Assembly: GCF_027943255.1 (NCBI RefSeq)
Contig: NC_072897.1
Coordinates: 24,552,044-24,616,043, forward strand
Length of the DNA: 64,000 nucleotides
Source of the DNA: Anastrepha obliqua
Lineage: Eukaryota; Arthropoda; Insecta; Diptera; Tephritidae
Direction of reading: 5' to 3'
Positions 47,614 to 57,816 of the stretch are shown here, piece after piece. Numbering within the stretch: position 1 is the stretch's first letter; every line of letters starts with the position of its first letter. Both the position numbers and the translations under genes were made by a program. The notes below the pieces were generated by a model. It saw nothing but the letters and a program-made list of their open reading frames with translations, was not told the DNA's origin and ran no database searches.

Positions 47614-47683
47614 TGTCGTTACCTTGCTCATTAGTGTTACCTTGCTCATTTGTCGTTACCTTGCTCATTGTCGTTACCTTGAA
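47614..47683. repeat. Minisatellite, about 17-20-bp unit, four copies
   Basis: GTTACCTTGCTCATT recurs four times with spacers TAGT, TGTC and GTC, the last copy partial (GTTACCTTGAATG). It directly precedes the left copy of a dispersed repeat. Confidence 0.85.
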
Positions 47684-47835
47684 TGAACTGCAAGCGAAGG
47701 CGCGGAACTAACGACAAAGCAAACGAACGGCAACGTTCGCCATCTTGCTCTCTCCTACTTAAATGAGCGTATATATGTATGTATATGCGCATATGTACAT
47801 ATATAAATTCACGTATTTGTATTTGCAAATGCCTT
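47684..47835 (+). repeat. Dispersed repeat, left copy
   Basis: It starts GAACTGCAAGCGAAGGCGCG and continues through GGCAACGTTCGCCATCTTGC, CTCCTACTTAAATGAGCGTA and TATTTGTATTTGCAAATGCC. The same order, in the same orientation and about 75-80% identical by eye, occurs at 50534-50703. The two copies bracket the foldback element. Family unknown. Confidence 0.75.
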
Positions 47836-48001
47836 CTTATTGATTATTATTAGTTTGATTTACTTGAAGAATTTAAAATAAAACCAAGTTTGTTAATAAT
47901 ACCTGTTGTTTTAATGTTATTATTATTAATTTTTTTATTATATATGAAGGAAAAAATGTATGGTAATATTTACCATATACCTTATAAGATATGTTGTATA
48001 C
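47836..48001. other. AT-rich spacer before the foldback element
   Basis: No feature was recognised. Confidence 0.5.
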
Positions 48002-48005
48002 TAAT

Positions 48006-48584
48006 GAGTAAGGCTTTCTCAAGTGGGCCACAAAATTACCAAAGTGAATATTTTGCGATGAAATTCAGCCAGGACTGAGTTCTCATCCAGAAGCACACTC
48101 AGAAAATTTTGTTGTAAAATTCTAAATAGTTTTTGTTTTATTAACTATCGAAATTTTTTGCAGCGCTTGAATAATTATCACATTTCTCGTAAAGTACGTA
48201 TCCGAATACAACGATTTTTCAACTGCAGACTGATAAAGGATGATATTTTCCAAAAACGTTATTTTTGTTCCGAAACTTGATGTTTTGTTGTTGTAAATAA
48301 TTTTTTTTAATAAACAATTAAAAATTTAACTAATTTCTGCACCTCTGGGATGAAAAGTTTTTAAGGATATTAACGTAATAAACATCTGTGCATTTATGTA
48401 TGGAAAAAAATGCGTGCAATTCGAAAAGGATTAATTACAATTAATTTTTTTGTGCCAGAATGCGCGCTTCGACTTACGCGGACGCGCACGAACACACAAA
48501 CGGCGACTCGCGGGCGGCTTGCGAAAAACCGTGTTTCGGACACATCTCAACGCGATATGCTTCCGTAAGATCAGTTTTGCCGAC
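48006..48584 (+). repeat. Left inverted arm of foldback element
   Basis: It pairs with 49818-50395. The inner end is at GTTTTGCCGAC. Between 48455 and 48560 it is GC-rich and contains CpG-dense sequence unlike the surroundings. Confidence 0.92.
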
Positions 48585-48960
48585 AATGTCATTAGTTGTG
48601 TCTAGTCTCCCTCCGACTGCTGTGGTGATGTGTTTCGGTGATAATAAGAACTGTGATATTATGTAAATCGCGTACGTTAATGTGTACAAAACTAAGTATA
48701 GACTAATATAAAGCTACATGCAAATCGTTGTTGTAACCCTTTCGGAAAACAAAACCATAGTCGTGTTTACATAAATCTGGTTCGAATAAGTGACCAAAAT
48801 GCGAAATTTAGTGTCGTGTTCAAAATTCTGTGCAATCAGAATACTGGAACACAACGCAGGCAACAATACATCCTTACGTTGTGCATTACAAAGAAAACGG
48901 CGTAGAACAGCATACGAATTTTGTGATAATTCAGTCAATTTGTTCAATTCTAAATAGATT

Positions 48961-49434
48961 CAATATTTGATTAAACAGTTTGGTAAACGAAATGTGAAAA
49001 AAATCTATTATTTTTCCGACGGGGCGGCCTCACAGTACAAAAACCAGTACAATTTTATAAATTTACTATTTCACAAAAAGGATTTTGGCATCGATGCCGC
49101 GTGGCACTTTTTTGCCTCTGCACATGGGAAAGGTGCTTGCGATGGTATTGGTGGTGCTATAAAGAGAGATGCGTACCATGCAAGCTTGCGAGAAAATTAC
49201 GGGACCGAAACAGTTGTATGATTGGGCAAAAGTCAATTCTAAGAAAATTAAATTTGATTACTGTAATAAACAAGAACATGAAAATCACTCTAGTAAGTTG
49301 AAAAAGCGCTATTCCAAAGCGCAAGCTTTGAAAAATACGAGGCAGTTCCATTCTTTTATTCCAAAAGATAAAAATTCCATCGAGTGCAAAATATTTTCAG
49401 CCCACGATCAATTTAAAATTATACCCATTATGTA
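48961..49434 (+). pseudogene. Transposase-like ORF inside foldback element (unnamed family)
   Basis: The first frame (48967-49221) reads IYYFSDGAASQYKNQYNFIN, then WHFFASAHGKGACDGIGGAI and KRDAYHASL. The second, after a frameshift near 49170-49200, reads GPKQLYDWAKVNSKKIKFDY and FHSFIPKDKNSIECKIFS. I recall widespread arthropod predicted proteins with this S-D-G-A-x-Q-Y/F-K-N and H-G-K-x-x-C-D-G-x-G-G pattern, usually unnamed. I take the Asp of SDG and the Cys-Asp pair as possible catalytic or metal-binding residues; that is inference. The ORF has no start in view, one frameshift and a stop at about 49219. Upstream sequence (48585-48960) is unreadable, so most of the protein is missing. Confidence 0.6.
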
Positions 49435-49817
49435 AAAACAAACTACATGAAAAGTGTAAAAAGCGTGAATGATTTTCATATTTTCTCGAAATAACAAATG
49501 AATATGCGATATCTGTATAACTTTCTATATCTGTTTCACTCTTTGTAACCGTCCGTGAATTGTTGTTGTTTTTCAGCGAGAAATCTTAAGGGCATTTGCT
49601 GACTGAACTTACAATGTATAGATCTGATGTGTAAACATAAACGTTAGTAATAAAGAAGTATATATGAAACCTTGCATGACAGCTTATACATTCCTTTGAA
49701 TACATTTGATTAAATTATCATTACGCATTTCCGCGACAGTCAAAGCGCAAATTCTGTTATACGTAAATTATTTATATGGCCAATCTTTAAAAACAAGTAA
49801 ACACCAGTAACGGAAAA

Positions 49818-50395
49818 GTCGGCAAAACTGATCTTACGGAAGCATATCGCGTTGAGATGTGTCCGAAAGACGGTTTTTCGCAAGCCGCCCGCGAGTCGCC
49901 GTTTGTGTGTTCGTGCGCGCCCGCGTAAGTCGAAGCGCGCATTCTGGCACAAAAAAATTAATTGTAATTAATCCTTTTCGAATTGCACGCATTTTTTCCA
50001 TACATAAATGCACAGATGTTTATTACGTTAATATCCTTAAAAACTTTTCATCCCAGAGGTGCAGAAATTAATTCAATTTTTAATTGTTTATTAAAAAAAA
50101 TTATTTACAACAACAAAACATCAAGTTTCGGAACAAAAATAACGTTTTTGGAAAATATCATCCTTTATCAGTCTGCAGTTGAAAAATCGTTGTATTCGGA
50201 TACGTACTTTACGAGAAATGTGATAATTATTCAAGCGCTGCAAAAAATTTCGATAGTTAATAAAACAAAAACTATTTAGAATTTTACAACAAAATTTTCT
50301 GAGTGTGCTTCTGGATGAGAACTCAGTCCTGGCTGAATTTCATCGCAAAATATTCACTTTGGTAATTTTGTGACCCACTTGAGAAAGTCTTACCC
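49818..50395 (-). repeat. Right inverted arm of foldback element
   Basis: Inverse match to 48006-48584. Small differences from the left arm include AAGACGGTTTTTCGC where the left arm reads GCGAAAAACCGTGTTTC in inverse, and one or two base changes near the outer end. Confidence 0.92.
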
Positions 50396-50533
50396 TAATA
50401 TATGTATGTATATAAACATATACAATTTCGCGCAATTTTCAAAAAGAACAAATCTATATGTAAAGATGCATACAAGTCATATGGACATATCAAATATACG
50501 AATCTATTCCGTACGCAAGGAAATGTAAGCTAA

Positions 50534-50703
50534 TGTGCTTGAACTGCAAGCGAGAGCGCGGAACGAACGACAAAGAGCACAATCGGCCCCCGAGTTCGGC
50601 AACGTTCGACATCTGGCTCTGTCCTACTTGAGTGAGCACATATATGTATGTATATCCGCATTTGTATATAAATTCACATATTTGTATTTGCATATGCCTT
50701 CTT
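50534..50703 (+). repeat. Dispersed repeat, right copy
   Basis: GAACTGCAAGCGAGAGCGCG through GGCAACGTTCGACATCTGGC, CTCCTACTTGAGTGAGCA-like sequence and TTTGTATTTGCATATGCCTT, collinear with 47684-47835. It carries an extra block (GAGCACAATCGGCCCCCGAG) that the left copy lacks. Confidence 0.75.
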
Positions 50704-50952
50704 CCTTTGTGCATGGTAATGAACCATTTCTATGTTGAGAATAGGGCGCTGATAGAAAAAGTAGGAAATGAAAGGGAGTGTTTCGAGTGTAAAGTGTCTT
50801 GAAAAAGGCAAATCGATGATGGTGCCTCTTAGTGTTGTTGACTTATTAACGTCTGATGCACAATCGAAATTGAAGATATCTTTCATGAATTTGATAAATG
50901 TTTCGTCATTTTTCACGTTTGTGTAAATGTAACTTGACCTATTCCATTGCAA
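50674..50952 (-). pseudogene. Unrecognised coding-like relic next to dispersed repeat
   Basis: An open minus-strand frame of about 92 codons has readable composition (ETFIKFMKDIFNFDCASDVN, TTLRGTIIDLPFSRHFTLET, PFISYFFYQRPILN). It looks like a real protein C-terminus, and the style T-x-R-G-T-I-x-D-x-x-F-x-R...Y-F-S-Y-H-x-P-I is familiar from nuclease-like segments of some mobile-element proteins. I cannot name it. Its 3' end overlaps the right dispersed repeat, which may be its 3' untranslated region. Confidence 0.4.
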
Positions 50953-51152
50953 TTCCTTTTACCTCCTCCTCTATATCCATACAAAATATCTATCAAACAA
51001 ATAAAATTAAAATTTTGTTTTGAAAATTGCAACCATTCCATCAATATTTTCTTATGACGTTGTCACGTTAAACTATCGTCAGTAAACCGACTTTGCAGAC
51101 AACCTCTTTTTTACGTTCCCGTAAGAATTATATTTCGTATATACATACATAT
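50953..51152. other. Spacer
   Basis: AT-rich. No feature was recognised. Confidence 0.5.
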
Positions 51153-51506
51153 GGGTAAGACTCACCTGGCCAAATCAACTAAAAATTGATTAAACAATTT
51201 TTTTTGACTTTTTTTTTGGTCAAAATTTCGAATTTTTTTTTTTTAACATAATACTAATTTAAACTACTTATATGTTTCTATATTGTCTGCAAATTGCATT
51301 GAAATCCATCCAACGGTTCAAGAAATATTGATTTTTGAAAAAAACACGGTCCCGATTTTCAACATGGCGTAGATGACTCAATTTTGAAAAATTTTCAAAA
51401 TTCTTTTAGGCTCGAATGTATCTTACCTAGAACTAATATTTCCCAAAGTTTCAAAGAAATCGAAAGACCACTTGCAAATCTCATATTTTCTGTCGGAGTC
51501 TTACCC
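51153..51506. mobile_element. MITE-like element with GGGTAAGACTC ends
   Basis: The left end GGGTAAGACTC (51153) is matched inversely by GAGTCTTACCC (51496-51506). It is 354 bp, AT-rich and non-coding. No clean target duplication was found. The end is the same as that of the foldback element at 48.0-50.4 kb for its first 10 bases (GGGTAAGACT). Confidence 0.65.
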
Positions 51507-51910
51507 TTATAGAAAACGCTTCGTGGCGCATATACCTATATATGCTGCGTTTATGTGTGTGCACTTGCCACAGAAAAAAATTTTACGATTCCCTAAAACT
51601 TCTCAAGAAATCCAGCGCACATTCATAGGCGCAGCACACATTCACAGCACTGTAATACTATAAATACTCCAATTTCAGAGTAAGTTTCTAACCTTGCAAA
51701 TACATGCATATGTTCTTGTGCACTTTTTATCAATTGAAGAACTACATACGTAAAGTAATATATGTACTAATTAACTATTTACCTACTATCAGAGAACATA
51801 AAATAATTGTTTCGAAATTTTCTCCTAGTATTGAAATGTTCGACACCGAACTTTTTTATGAAAACATATATACGAGCCGCGACCATTCTACATGACAAAG
51901 ATTCACCAAA
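51507..51910. other. Spacer before Helitron 2
   Basis: AT-rich with short open frames that lack any domain. Confidence 0.5.
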
Positions 51911-52299
51911 TCTATATGTATATAATATATAAAAATTAAGCCGAAAAAAAGTGTTAATTCGTCTCCGGTAATCTCAGCAACGCGTGTAAGGAAAACAATG
52001 AAAGTTTCACACATTGTTGGTGTTTCTTTGGCGAAAGTTTCTGTGAAGTTTGGTTGAAATCCGAAAACGCGTGTGTCTGCGGTACGTCGGTTAAGTGAGT
52101 GTGTTTTTGCTATTTGCCGGACGTATTTTTTGTACCGCACATAGCATTCATTAGAATTGAATACATTTTGGTCGTGTGTGTCTGGGCCGATTATTATGAA
52201 AATTGGTATAAATATATATTTTCCCACGGTGAAGGTTAGTATAATATCCTTATTGATTCCACTCGCCACCAGGTGGCGCTGCCGAAGGCCAAAACGAGG

Positions 52300-52530
52300 A
52301 CCCGGGTAACCCTAGGATGTGTTTTTACATTGTGGGTATCAAATCAAAGCTACTGATGAGTGCTTTAATACAGAGTATTTTTTAGATCTCTGAGTGACCA
52401 GGGTCTCGAGATATAGCCGAAAAGGTGGACCAAGGTACCCTTGGATGTGTTTGTACAATATGGGTATCAGATGGAAGCTGTTGATGAAAGCTTTTAAGTG
52501 AAGAAATTTTTACTGCCCATTTCTGGGATA
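52300..52530 (+). repeat. Tandem repeat units in the Helitron 2 leader
   Basis: Two diverged units of about 115-130 bp follow each other. Each begins near GGTAACCCTAGGATGTGTTT / GGTACCCTTGGATGTGTTTG, then TGGGTATCA(A/G)AT, AAGCT(A/G)(C/T)TGATGA and GCTTT. No coding content. Confidence 0.75.
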
Positions 52531-52534
52531 AAGA

Positions 52535-52630
52535 AAGGAGATGGAGCTGGAGATGGAAGAGGAAAAGGAATAGCTACAGGAGGAGGAAGAGGAAGAGGAA
52601 GAGAAAGACCACTTATTATTAAAAATTAAA
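52535..52630. repeat. Purine-rich low-complexity tract
   Basis: GGAGATGGAGCTGGAGATGG and GGAGGAGGAAGAGGAAGAGG make an A/G-only stretch of about 90 bp. Confidence 0.85.
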
Positions 52631-52982
52631 AAAAAAAATTCTAAAAAAATTTTAAAGTGTTACATATACGCTTATTATATAATATAAACGTTAATCTGAA
52701 GTCAGTTATAGTGAAAAATTCATTGTATCATTGCCGGCGTGATTGATGATCGTTTTCTTAATTTTTTTTGCAGAAAGGTTATGCTAATATGAGATATTAC
52801 CTATATCATTCATATATTTACGTATTACCTGTGTACTCACAAATATACGGTTGAAGCAAATATATGTCAGTTTTTTTACTTCGCCTGGAAAAGTTTATAT
52901 AAATTTAAGAAGAGTAAATAGAACTTATTTTATATCAGACTTCACGCAAAAAAGCCATTTGCACCTGAACACATATCTGGGT

Positions 52983-53737
52983 TAAGGGAGGGGTCTAGGG
53001 TTTGAGCATTTTTTTTAATGAATTTTTGAGACTTTGCTTTAGAGATATGAATAGTGAACATGTAATATATTTAAACTTTTTGTACATTATAAAGCATCAT
53101 TTCAACAATATTGTTCTAAATTTTTGTAAGAAAATATCGGGAAATAAGCCGGTGAGGTAACTTTTCCGAAAACGCCTTTTCCAAAAGGTGATTTGCGGTG
53201 ACTATCGTATCTAGCTGTAGAATCACCTGAAATTAAAAAAAAACAGAATTATTTGGTTAAATTATCACCAAAACCTCCCCCCCCCCACTGGCTCCGATTT
53301 TTTTTTTCATTTTTTCGTTGCCAGCGCGTTTCTGAAGCAAAAAGTGCGATTTTCACTGATTTTTTCGCTGTATAAGTGGAAACCGCCCTTAATGTAAAAC
53401 AAAAAAGTGAAAAATCTCTCAGTGGGGGGGGGGAGGTATTTTGTATATAGAAGTTGTATACCAAATTTGAAAAGGATCGGTTAAATATTGTTGAAGTTCT
53501 TATAGTCACGGACTTTGAAAAAGTGGTTTCGTAAAAAACGCGTTTGAAAAAAACGCTCCGCTCCAAACGCTCGCAGCTGTCGCAGAGGAGTGGGGACAAA
53601 AACGTCTATAACTCCAAAAGTTTTGCTCCGATTGAGCTGAAATTTTGGGACAATATTTTTGAGATGATTTACTATAAGAAAAAGCTATTTCCAAAAAATC
53701 GATTTTTTGAAAGTCAAACCCTAGACCCCTCCCTTAA
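52983..53737. mobile_element. TTAA-flanked MITE 1
   Basis: The ends after TTAA are GGGAGGGGTCTAGGGTTTGA (left, 52987) and its exact inverse TCAAACCCTAGACCCCTCCC (right, 53714-53733), followed by TTAA (53734-53737). TTAA target duplication is used by piggyBac and by Kolobok elements. It has no transposase. The inner part has an AACGCGTTTGAAA block (about 53538) that is also in the third TTAA element near 59.8 kb. Confidence 0.9.
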
Positions 53738-53777
53738 AGCGGGGGGGGAATAGAACAGTTCTCTTCTCCTTCTCCGC

Positions 53778-54837
53778 TTTTTCGCACACGTAATTGTATG
53801 GGATGAGTGCACGATGGCACATAAAAAGTCACTGGAAGCGCTTGATAGGACATTACGAGATTTACGTAGTAAAAATGAAATGTTTGGTCGTGCCTTAGTG
53901 CTGCTGGCAGGTGATTTTAGACAAACACTGCCTGTTATTCCTCGAGCAACTGTAGCAGATGAATTGGTTGCATGTTTGAAATCATCATATTTGTGGAGAA
54001 ATGTTCAAACACTCAAACTAACTACAAATGTACATGTTCTAATGCAAAATGATCCATCAGCTGCTGAATTTTCACAGCAATTATTGGATATTGGAAAGGG
54101 CAAAGTTCCTGTCGATAATTTAACTGGCTTAATAACTTTACAACCAAACTTTTGTCAAATAAGTCAAACGAAAGAACAGTTAATTCAAAGTATTTTCCCA
54201 AATTTGCCTCAAAATTACAAAAGACATGATTGGCTTAGTGAACGAGCCCTCATGGCTGGCAAAAATAAAGATGTGAATGTGCGGCTATTTTGGCTAACAT
54301 ACCAAGTCCAGAACAAATATATCGATCCGTTGACACTGTTACAAATCAAGATGATATTGTAAATTATCGCACTGAATTTTTGATTTCCCTTGATTTACCT
54401 GGATTACCACCACACATGCTAAACTTGAAAATAGGAGCACCGATTATTATGTTGAGAAACATAAATCAACCACGACTTTGTAATGGCACTCGATTAACAG
54501 TTAAGAGATTGATGAATAACGTCATTGAAGCAACAATTTTGAATGGAAAATACTCTGGTGAAGACGTTTTAATAACGCGAATACCAATGATACCATCGGA
54601 TATGCCGTTTAAATTCAAACGTCTTCAATTTCCTGTTCGCCTTTCATTCGCGATTACTATTAATAAGTCACAAGGCCAAACTTTATCAATTTGTGGTATT
54701 GATTTAGAATACCCATGTTTTTCTCATGGCCAACTTTATGTTTCATGCTCAAGAGTTGGTAAGCCATCGGTATTGTTCATTTATTCAGCAACGCATGGAA
54801 AAACAAAGAATATTGTACACCGAAGAGCATTACAATA
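53778..54837 (+). pseudogene. Helitron 2 helicase C-terminal two-thirds (Pif1-like), frameshifted
   Basis: The reading begins at IVWDECTMAHKKSLEALDRT (Walker B, about 53796). It continues with LVLLAGDFRQTLPVIPRA and QTLKLTTNVH, to a frameshift near 54290. The second frame reads RSVDTVTNQDDIVNYRTEFL, LKIGAPIIMLRNINQPRLCN, FAITINKSQGQTLSICGIDL and HGQLYVSCSRVGK. These are the later Pif1 superfamily-1 helicase motifs in order, through the last one near the C-terminus. The stop is at 54837. The N-terminal helicase part with Walker A and the whole Rep domain are absent. Only one frameshift was seen, so it is less decayed than Helitron 1. Confidence 0.9.
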
Positions 54838-55020
54838 AAAAAAGTAATAAAGTAAATCACATCAAACGTTTTTTAATTGCTACTACTATTCAAAACTTCT
54901 TTCATTACTATTCATGCGCGAGAATTTTTATAAAAAACACACAGTATTTTTCGGCTTAATTTAATTAATTAATCTAGATTTTTTTAAAGACGACCAGTGG
55001 AACGGGCGGGGTTTCGCTAG

Positions 55021-55421
55021 TATTGATATATATTTCTTTAAGAAATATTCCAGTATTGACTATTTTGTTTTGATATGCTCAATCTTAATATATATGAAAA
55101 TTTTTGTCATCATTCAGAAATATTGGCATATTGGCTGCTCGTTTTATGAATGAAAGCATTTGGCTTCTAGAAATACGAGCTCGAAATTATCAATAAATTT
55201 TTGTGTTGTGTTGTACAATATTTGAAACTGTTAAGCGTCATGACAACTGGAGTCTTGGCCGCTACGGCTGTGCCGTTTGTTCTTGTAGTCGTTAGGCATA
55301 GAATTTTAGATTTGGGAGACATACGCATTTAGAAGAGCCCCGTGTGTGCGGTTATATGTACATGCTTATGTGTATATGGTATTAATAAGAATTGTTTTGT
55401 TCGGAGTTTAAAATACAAATA
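55021..55421. other. Spacer between Helitron 2 and the provirus
   Basis: No domain, terminal repeat or RNA gene was recognised. Confidence 0.5.
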
Positions 55422-55425
55422 TGTA

Positions 55426-55878
55426 AGTTAACGCATAATAAATCATTTCCTTTTGTTTGCACTCTAAAGCAATTTACATACTCACAATTTAGATTCCTTA
55501 TAAAGAAATTAACGCTGAAAATTCAATTCAATATTAACTTTCGCAATTAGAATTTCCCACAGGTGAGTTCTTCACAAGTTTTGCTAAAATATATTTTTTG
55601 CATTTCCTGTTTCACAATTTAAGTTGCGATCAATTCCACGAATTGGCTCAACAAACCTAGTATTGGTTATCAAGTTGCTGCACGCGCATCCGGTAAAACG
55701 CTATTGTTTTTGCTAAATGCTGACGCCGGCGTCTGGTGTATTTAGTGCAAACAATTGTTGTTGCTTTTAATAATTAAAATCTGTTTAAAGGAGGAGGAAT
55801 TAGAAGTCAGTCCTCAGTCCACACTCTGCAGTGCTTCGATCGGGTTGATTTATAAAATAAATATGCCTTACTCTATTT
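55426..55878 (+). repeat. 5' LTR of the provirus
   Basis: It starts AGTTAACGCATAATAAATCA and ends near CCTTACTCTATTT. A GGCTCCCGAATTAAAG stretch follows at once, where the primer-binding site should lie; I could not identify the tRNA. It is collinear with 62112-62572. Confidence 0.9.
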
Positions 55879-55919
55879 GGCTCCCGAATTAAAGTAAAAA
55901 AGTGCCACTTTCAAACAGT

Positions 55920-56656
55920 TTAAGGGGGTCTTCTACCGTCGCGCCTTAATCTCGGGCCTATTTTTGGGAATTAATTACAAAGCAACCACTTGAGATAATG
56001 AAATCAGATTTTTTTTTATTTAATTTGCACAAGTTTGCACTATTTAAAAATATATTTTTCAAATCGAATTCTTTGGCCCTGTGTCCTTGAACCGTCCTCG
56101 AGGTTGCCCTTGTAAAAATGTCCTAGGCGACTTTGTGGCACGCGATCGACCATTTTACTTATCTGAAATCAAAAAAAAATTTTTTTTTATCATAAAGTGT
56201 AGCGTTGGCTATGTTTTCCCAGTGGCGATTTTAAATATTTTGAAATTTGTAAAAAATGCGTGATTTAAAAAAAAAGTTTGAAAATTTCCTCTTTTTTTTA
56301 CACTTTAGAGGCCCGCAAAATTAAACTAATCAAAAATTGAAAAAAGTGGTCTGGGAAAACATAGCGAGATGTTCACTGAATAACTGGAAAAAAGATGGAA
56401 TGAATTCGACAAATATTTATAGTAGATGTGTGACCAGAAAGTTGAAAAAAGTCAACTTTCGGGAAAAGGCGTTTAAAGATAAAGAAACGCTCGAAAATGC
56501 CACGCGCATGCATGTATTCTCCCCGAAATGCTCATGAAGGAACATGTTTTTCATAAAACCCTCTTTATAGCATACTCTTAACATTAGTAGCTTTTAAAAA
56601 ATCTAAAAAAAAAAAAATCGATTTTTTCAAACCGTGACGGTAGAAGACCCCCTTAA
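55920..56656. mobile_element. TTAA-flanked MITE 2 in the provirus leader
   Basis: TTAA (55920-55923) then GGGGGTCTTCTACCGTC on the left is matched by GACGGTAGAAGACCCCC and TTAA (56653-56656) on the right. The element is 729 bp and non-coding. It went into a TTAA inside a leader repeat: the flank GCCACTTTCAAACAGTTTAA recurs downstream near 56685. Confidence 0.9.
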
Positions 56657-57225
56657 GTAAACATTTAAAAAAACAAAGCGCCACTTTCAAACAGTTTAAA
56701 TAAACATTTAATAAAGTGCCTTTAGAAAGTGCCACTCAAAAACTAAGGTAAATGAAACTCACCCGAATAAGAGCAATAGTTATTCTAGGAAGGGTCCCCA
56801 GTAGCGCGAATAAGGAAATAGGAGCAACCCACGGAATCGAAAAGGATGTGGACTCACGCAGTGGAGTAAGTTATAATTCAAGCATATACAAAACTGAAAT
56901 GAAATCCAAAATTTAAATTGGAAAACTTGAATTAAATTGTGAAACTAAAATATGTCAAACTTGGTAAGAATTTCGTTGAAAGAAATTGTAAAAGGGTTAT
57001 GAAAATTTTTAGAACAGTTAAAAGAAACGGAAGGCAAAGAATCAGAAATCAAAGTTTTTAAATCTCAAAATAGAAAAAAAGAAAAAATAATTAATAAAGG
57101 AAATAAAATTTCTAAAACATTCGAATATTCTCCATTTTTGCAAAAGCAAAATAAATAATAGAATCATAAAGCAACTACAGGTGTTTACTTGCAAATCTTG
57201 GAATTTTATCTTTAATAAATAAAAT
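56657..57225 (+). other. Provirus leader
   Basis: This is the non-coding leader between the MITE and gag. It contains a second copy of the GCCACTTTCAAACAGTTTAA unit. No splice site is clear. Confidence 0.5.
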
Positions 57226-57816
57226 ATGGCAAACCCAAACAACTTGGTGCGACCACCAGTATTGGTAAGCAACCCACAACTCAATCCAAATCCCAACAAT
57301 GTTTTGCAACCTTCACACAACTTAATAAACTTAGTAAGGAACTTAGAGACCCAGGTACTAAATTCTGATGGGCAGAGCATAGGACAGAATATTATAGGGA
57401 CCGAAACACATCCGACACCCATTAGCGACCAAACAATAGATGACATTCTCAAAAACAACCTCGCAGAAATGGATAAAATCCCGGACGTAGTAAGATCACT
57501 GCTAAAGTTCTCTGGGAAACCAGCAGAATTAAACTCATGGAAGGACAGTGTGGAAAGTGCTCCAAATTTATGAGCCAAAGGAACTCCAAAGAACTTCGGA
57601 ATCCTAAGCGTTATTAGGAACAAAATCGTTGGCAGCGCCGACACAGCACTAGAATCCCACAATGCACCCCTGTATTGGAGAGCGATATCAACATGCCTCA
57701 CAACACATTATGCCGATAAAAGAGATCTAGGCACGTTGGAATACCAAACGACTGACCTAATCCAAAGTAAAAACTCGATCCAAGAATTTTACCAAAAAGT
57801 ATACTCCCTTCTTTCC
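57226..57816 (+). pseudogene. Errantivirus gag, 5' portion
   Basis: ATG 57226 opens an Asn/Pro-rich start. An in-frame stop (57571-57573) interrupts the protein; further gag-like sequence in other frames (about 57590-57815) has the capsid-like features expected (for example [16 protein letters not shown] and [14 protein letters not shown]). It is then cut at 57816 by the TTAA of the piggyBac-like element. No nucleocapsid zinc knuckle remains. Gag forms the particle in related elements. Confidence 0.7.

Larger units (their letters stand above)
48006..50395 (+). mobile_element. Foldback-type DNA transposon with about 580-bp inverted arms
   Basis: The left arm (48006-48584) is matched in inverse orientation by the right arm (49818-50395) over almost its full length, with few differences by eye. 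The matches include AAGTACGTATCCGAATACAA, GCGGGCGGCTTGCGAAAAAC and ATATGCTTCCGTAAGATCAG. The outer ends read GAGTAAGG (left) and GGGTAAGA (right, reverse-complemented). A 4-bp direct repeat, TAAT, flanks it (48002-48005, 50396-50399); CTAAT is possible if the last base is not part of the arm. The 1.23-kb centre carries a decayed ORF. Very long terminal repeats suggest a Mutator-like or foldback group, but no class is proven. The near-identity of the arms suggests recent formation or ongoing homogenisation. Confidence 0.9.
51911..55020 (+). mobile_element. Helitron 2 (plus strand), internally deleted
   Basis: It starts TCTATATGTATATAATATAT after a host A (51910) and ends GGGTTTCGCTAG at 55020 before a host T. 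TC start, CTAG end and A/T target are Helitron hallmarks. The helicase C-terminus lies just inside the 3' end as expected. The 5' half is a leader with tandem units; Rep and the first half of helicase are missing. A TTAA-flanked MITE (52987-53733) is inserted near the deletion point. The hairpin before CTAG is weak. Confidence 0.85.

Noticed and set aside
47684..50703. The two dispersed-repeat copies as LTRs of a retrotransposon
   Set aside because: They do not begin and end with LTR-like bases, no primer-binding site, polypurine tract or gag/pol lies between, and the interval is the foldback element.
53249..53599. Minus-strand frame of 116 codons
   Set aside because: It lies wholly inside the non-coding TTAA MITE 1 and has no domain.
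57042..57701. 219-codon open frame on the minus strand
   Set aside because: It is antisense to the errantivirus gag and its leader, has no recognisable domain, and its low-complexity Phe/Leu/Ile-rich start comes from AT-rich sequence.
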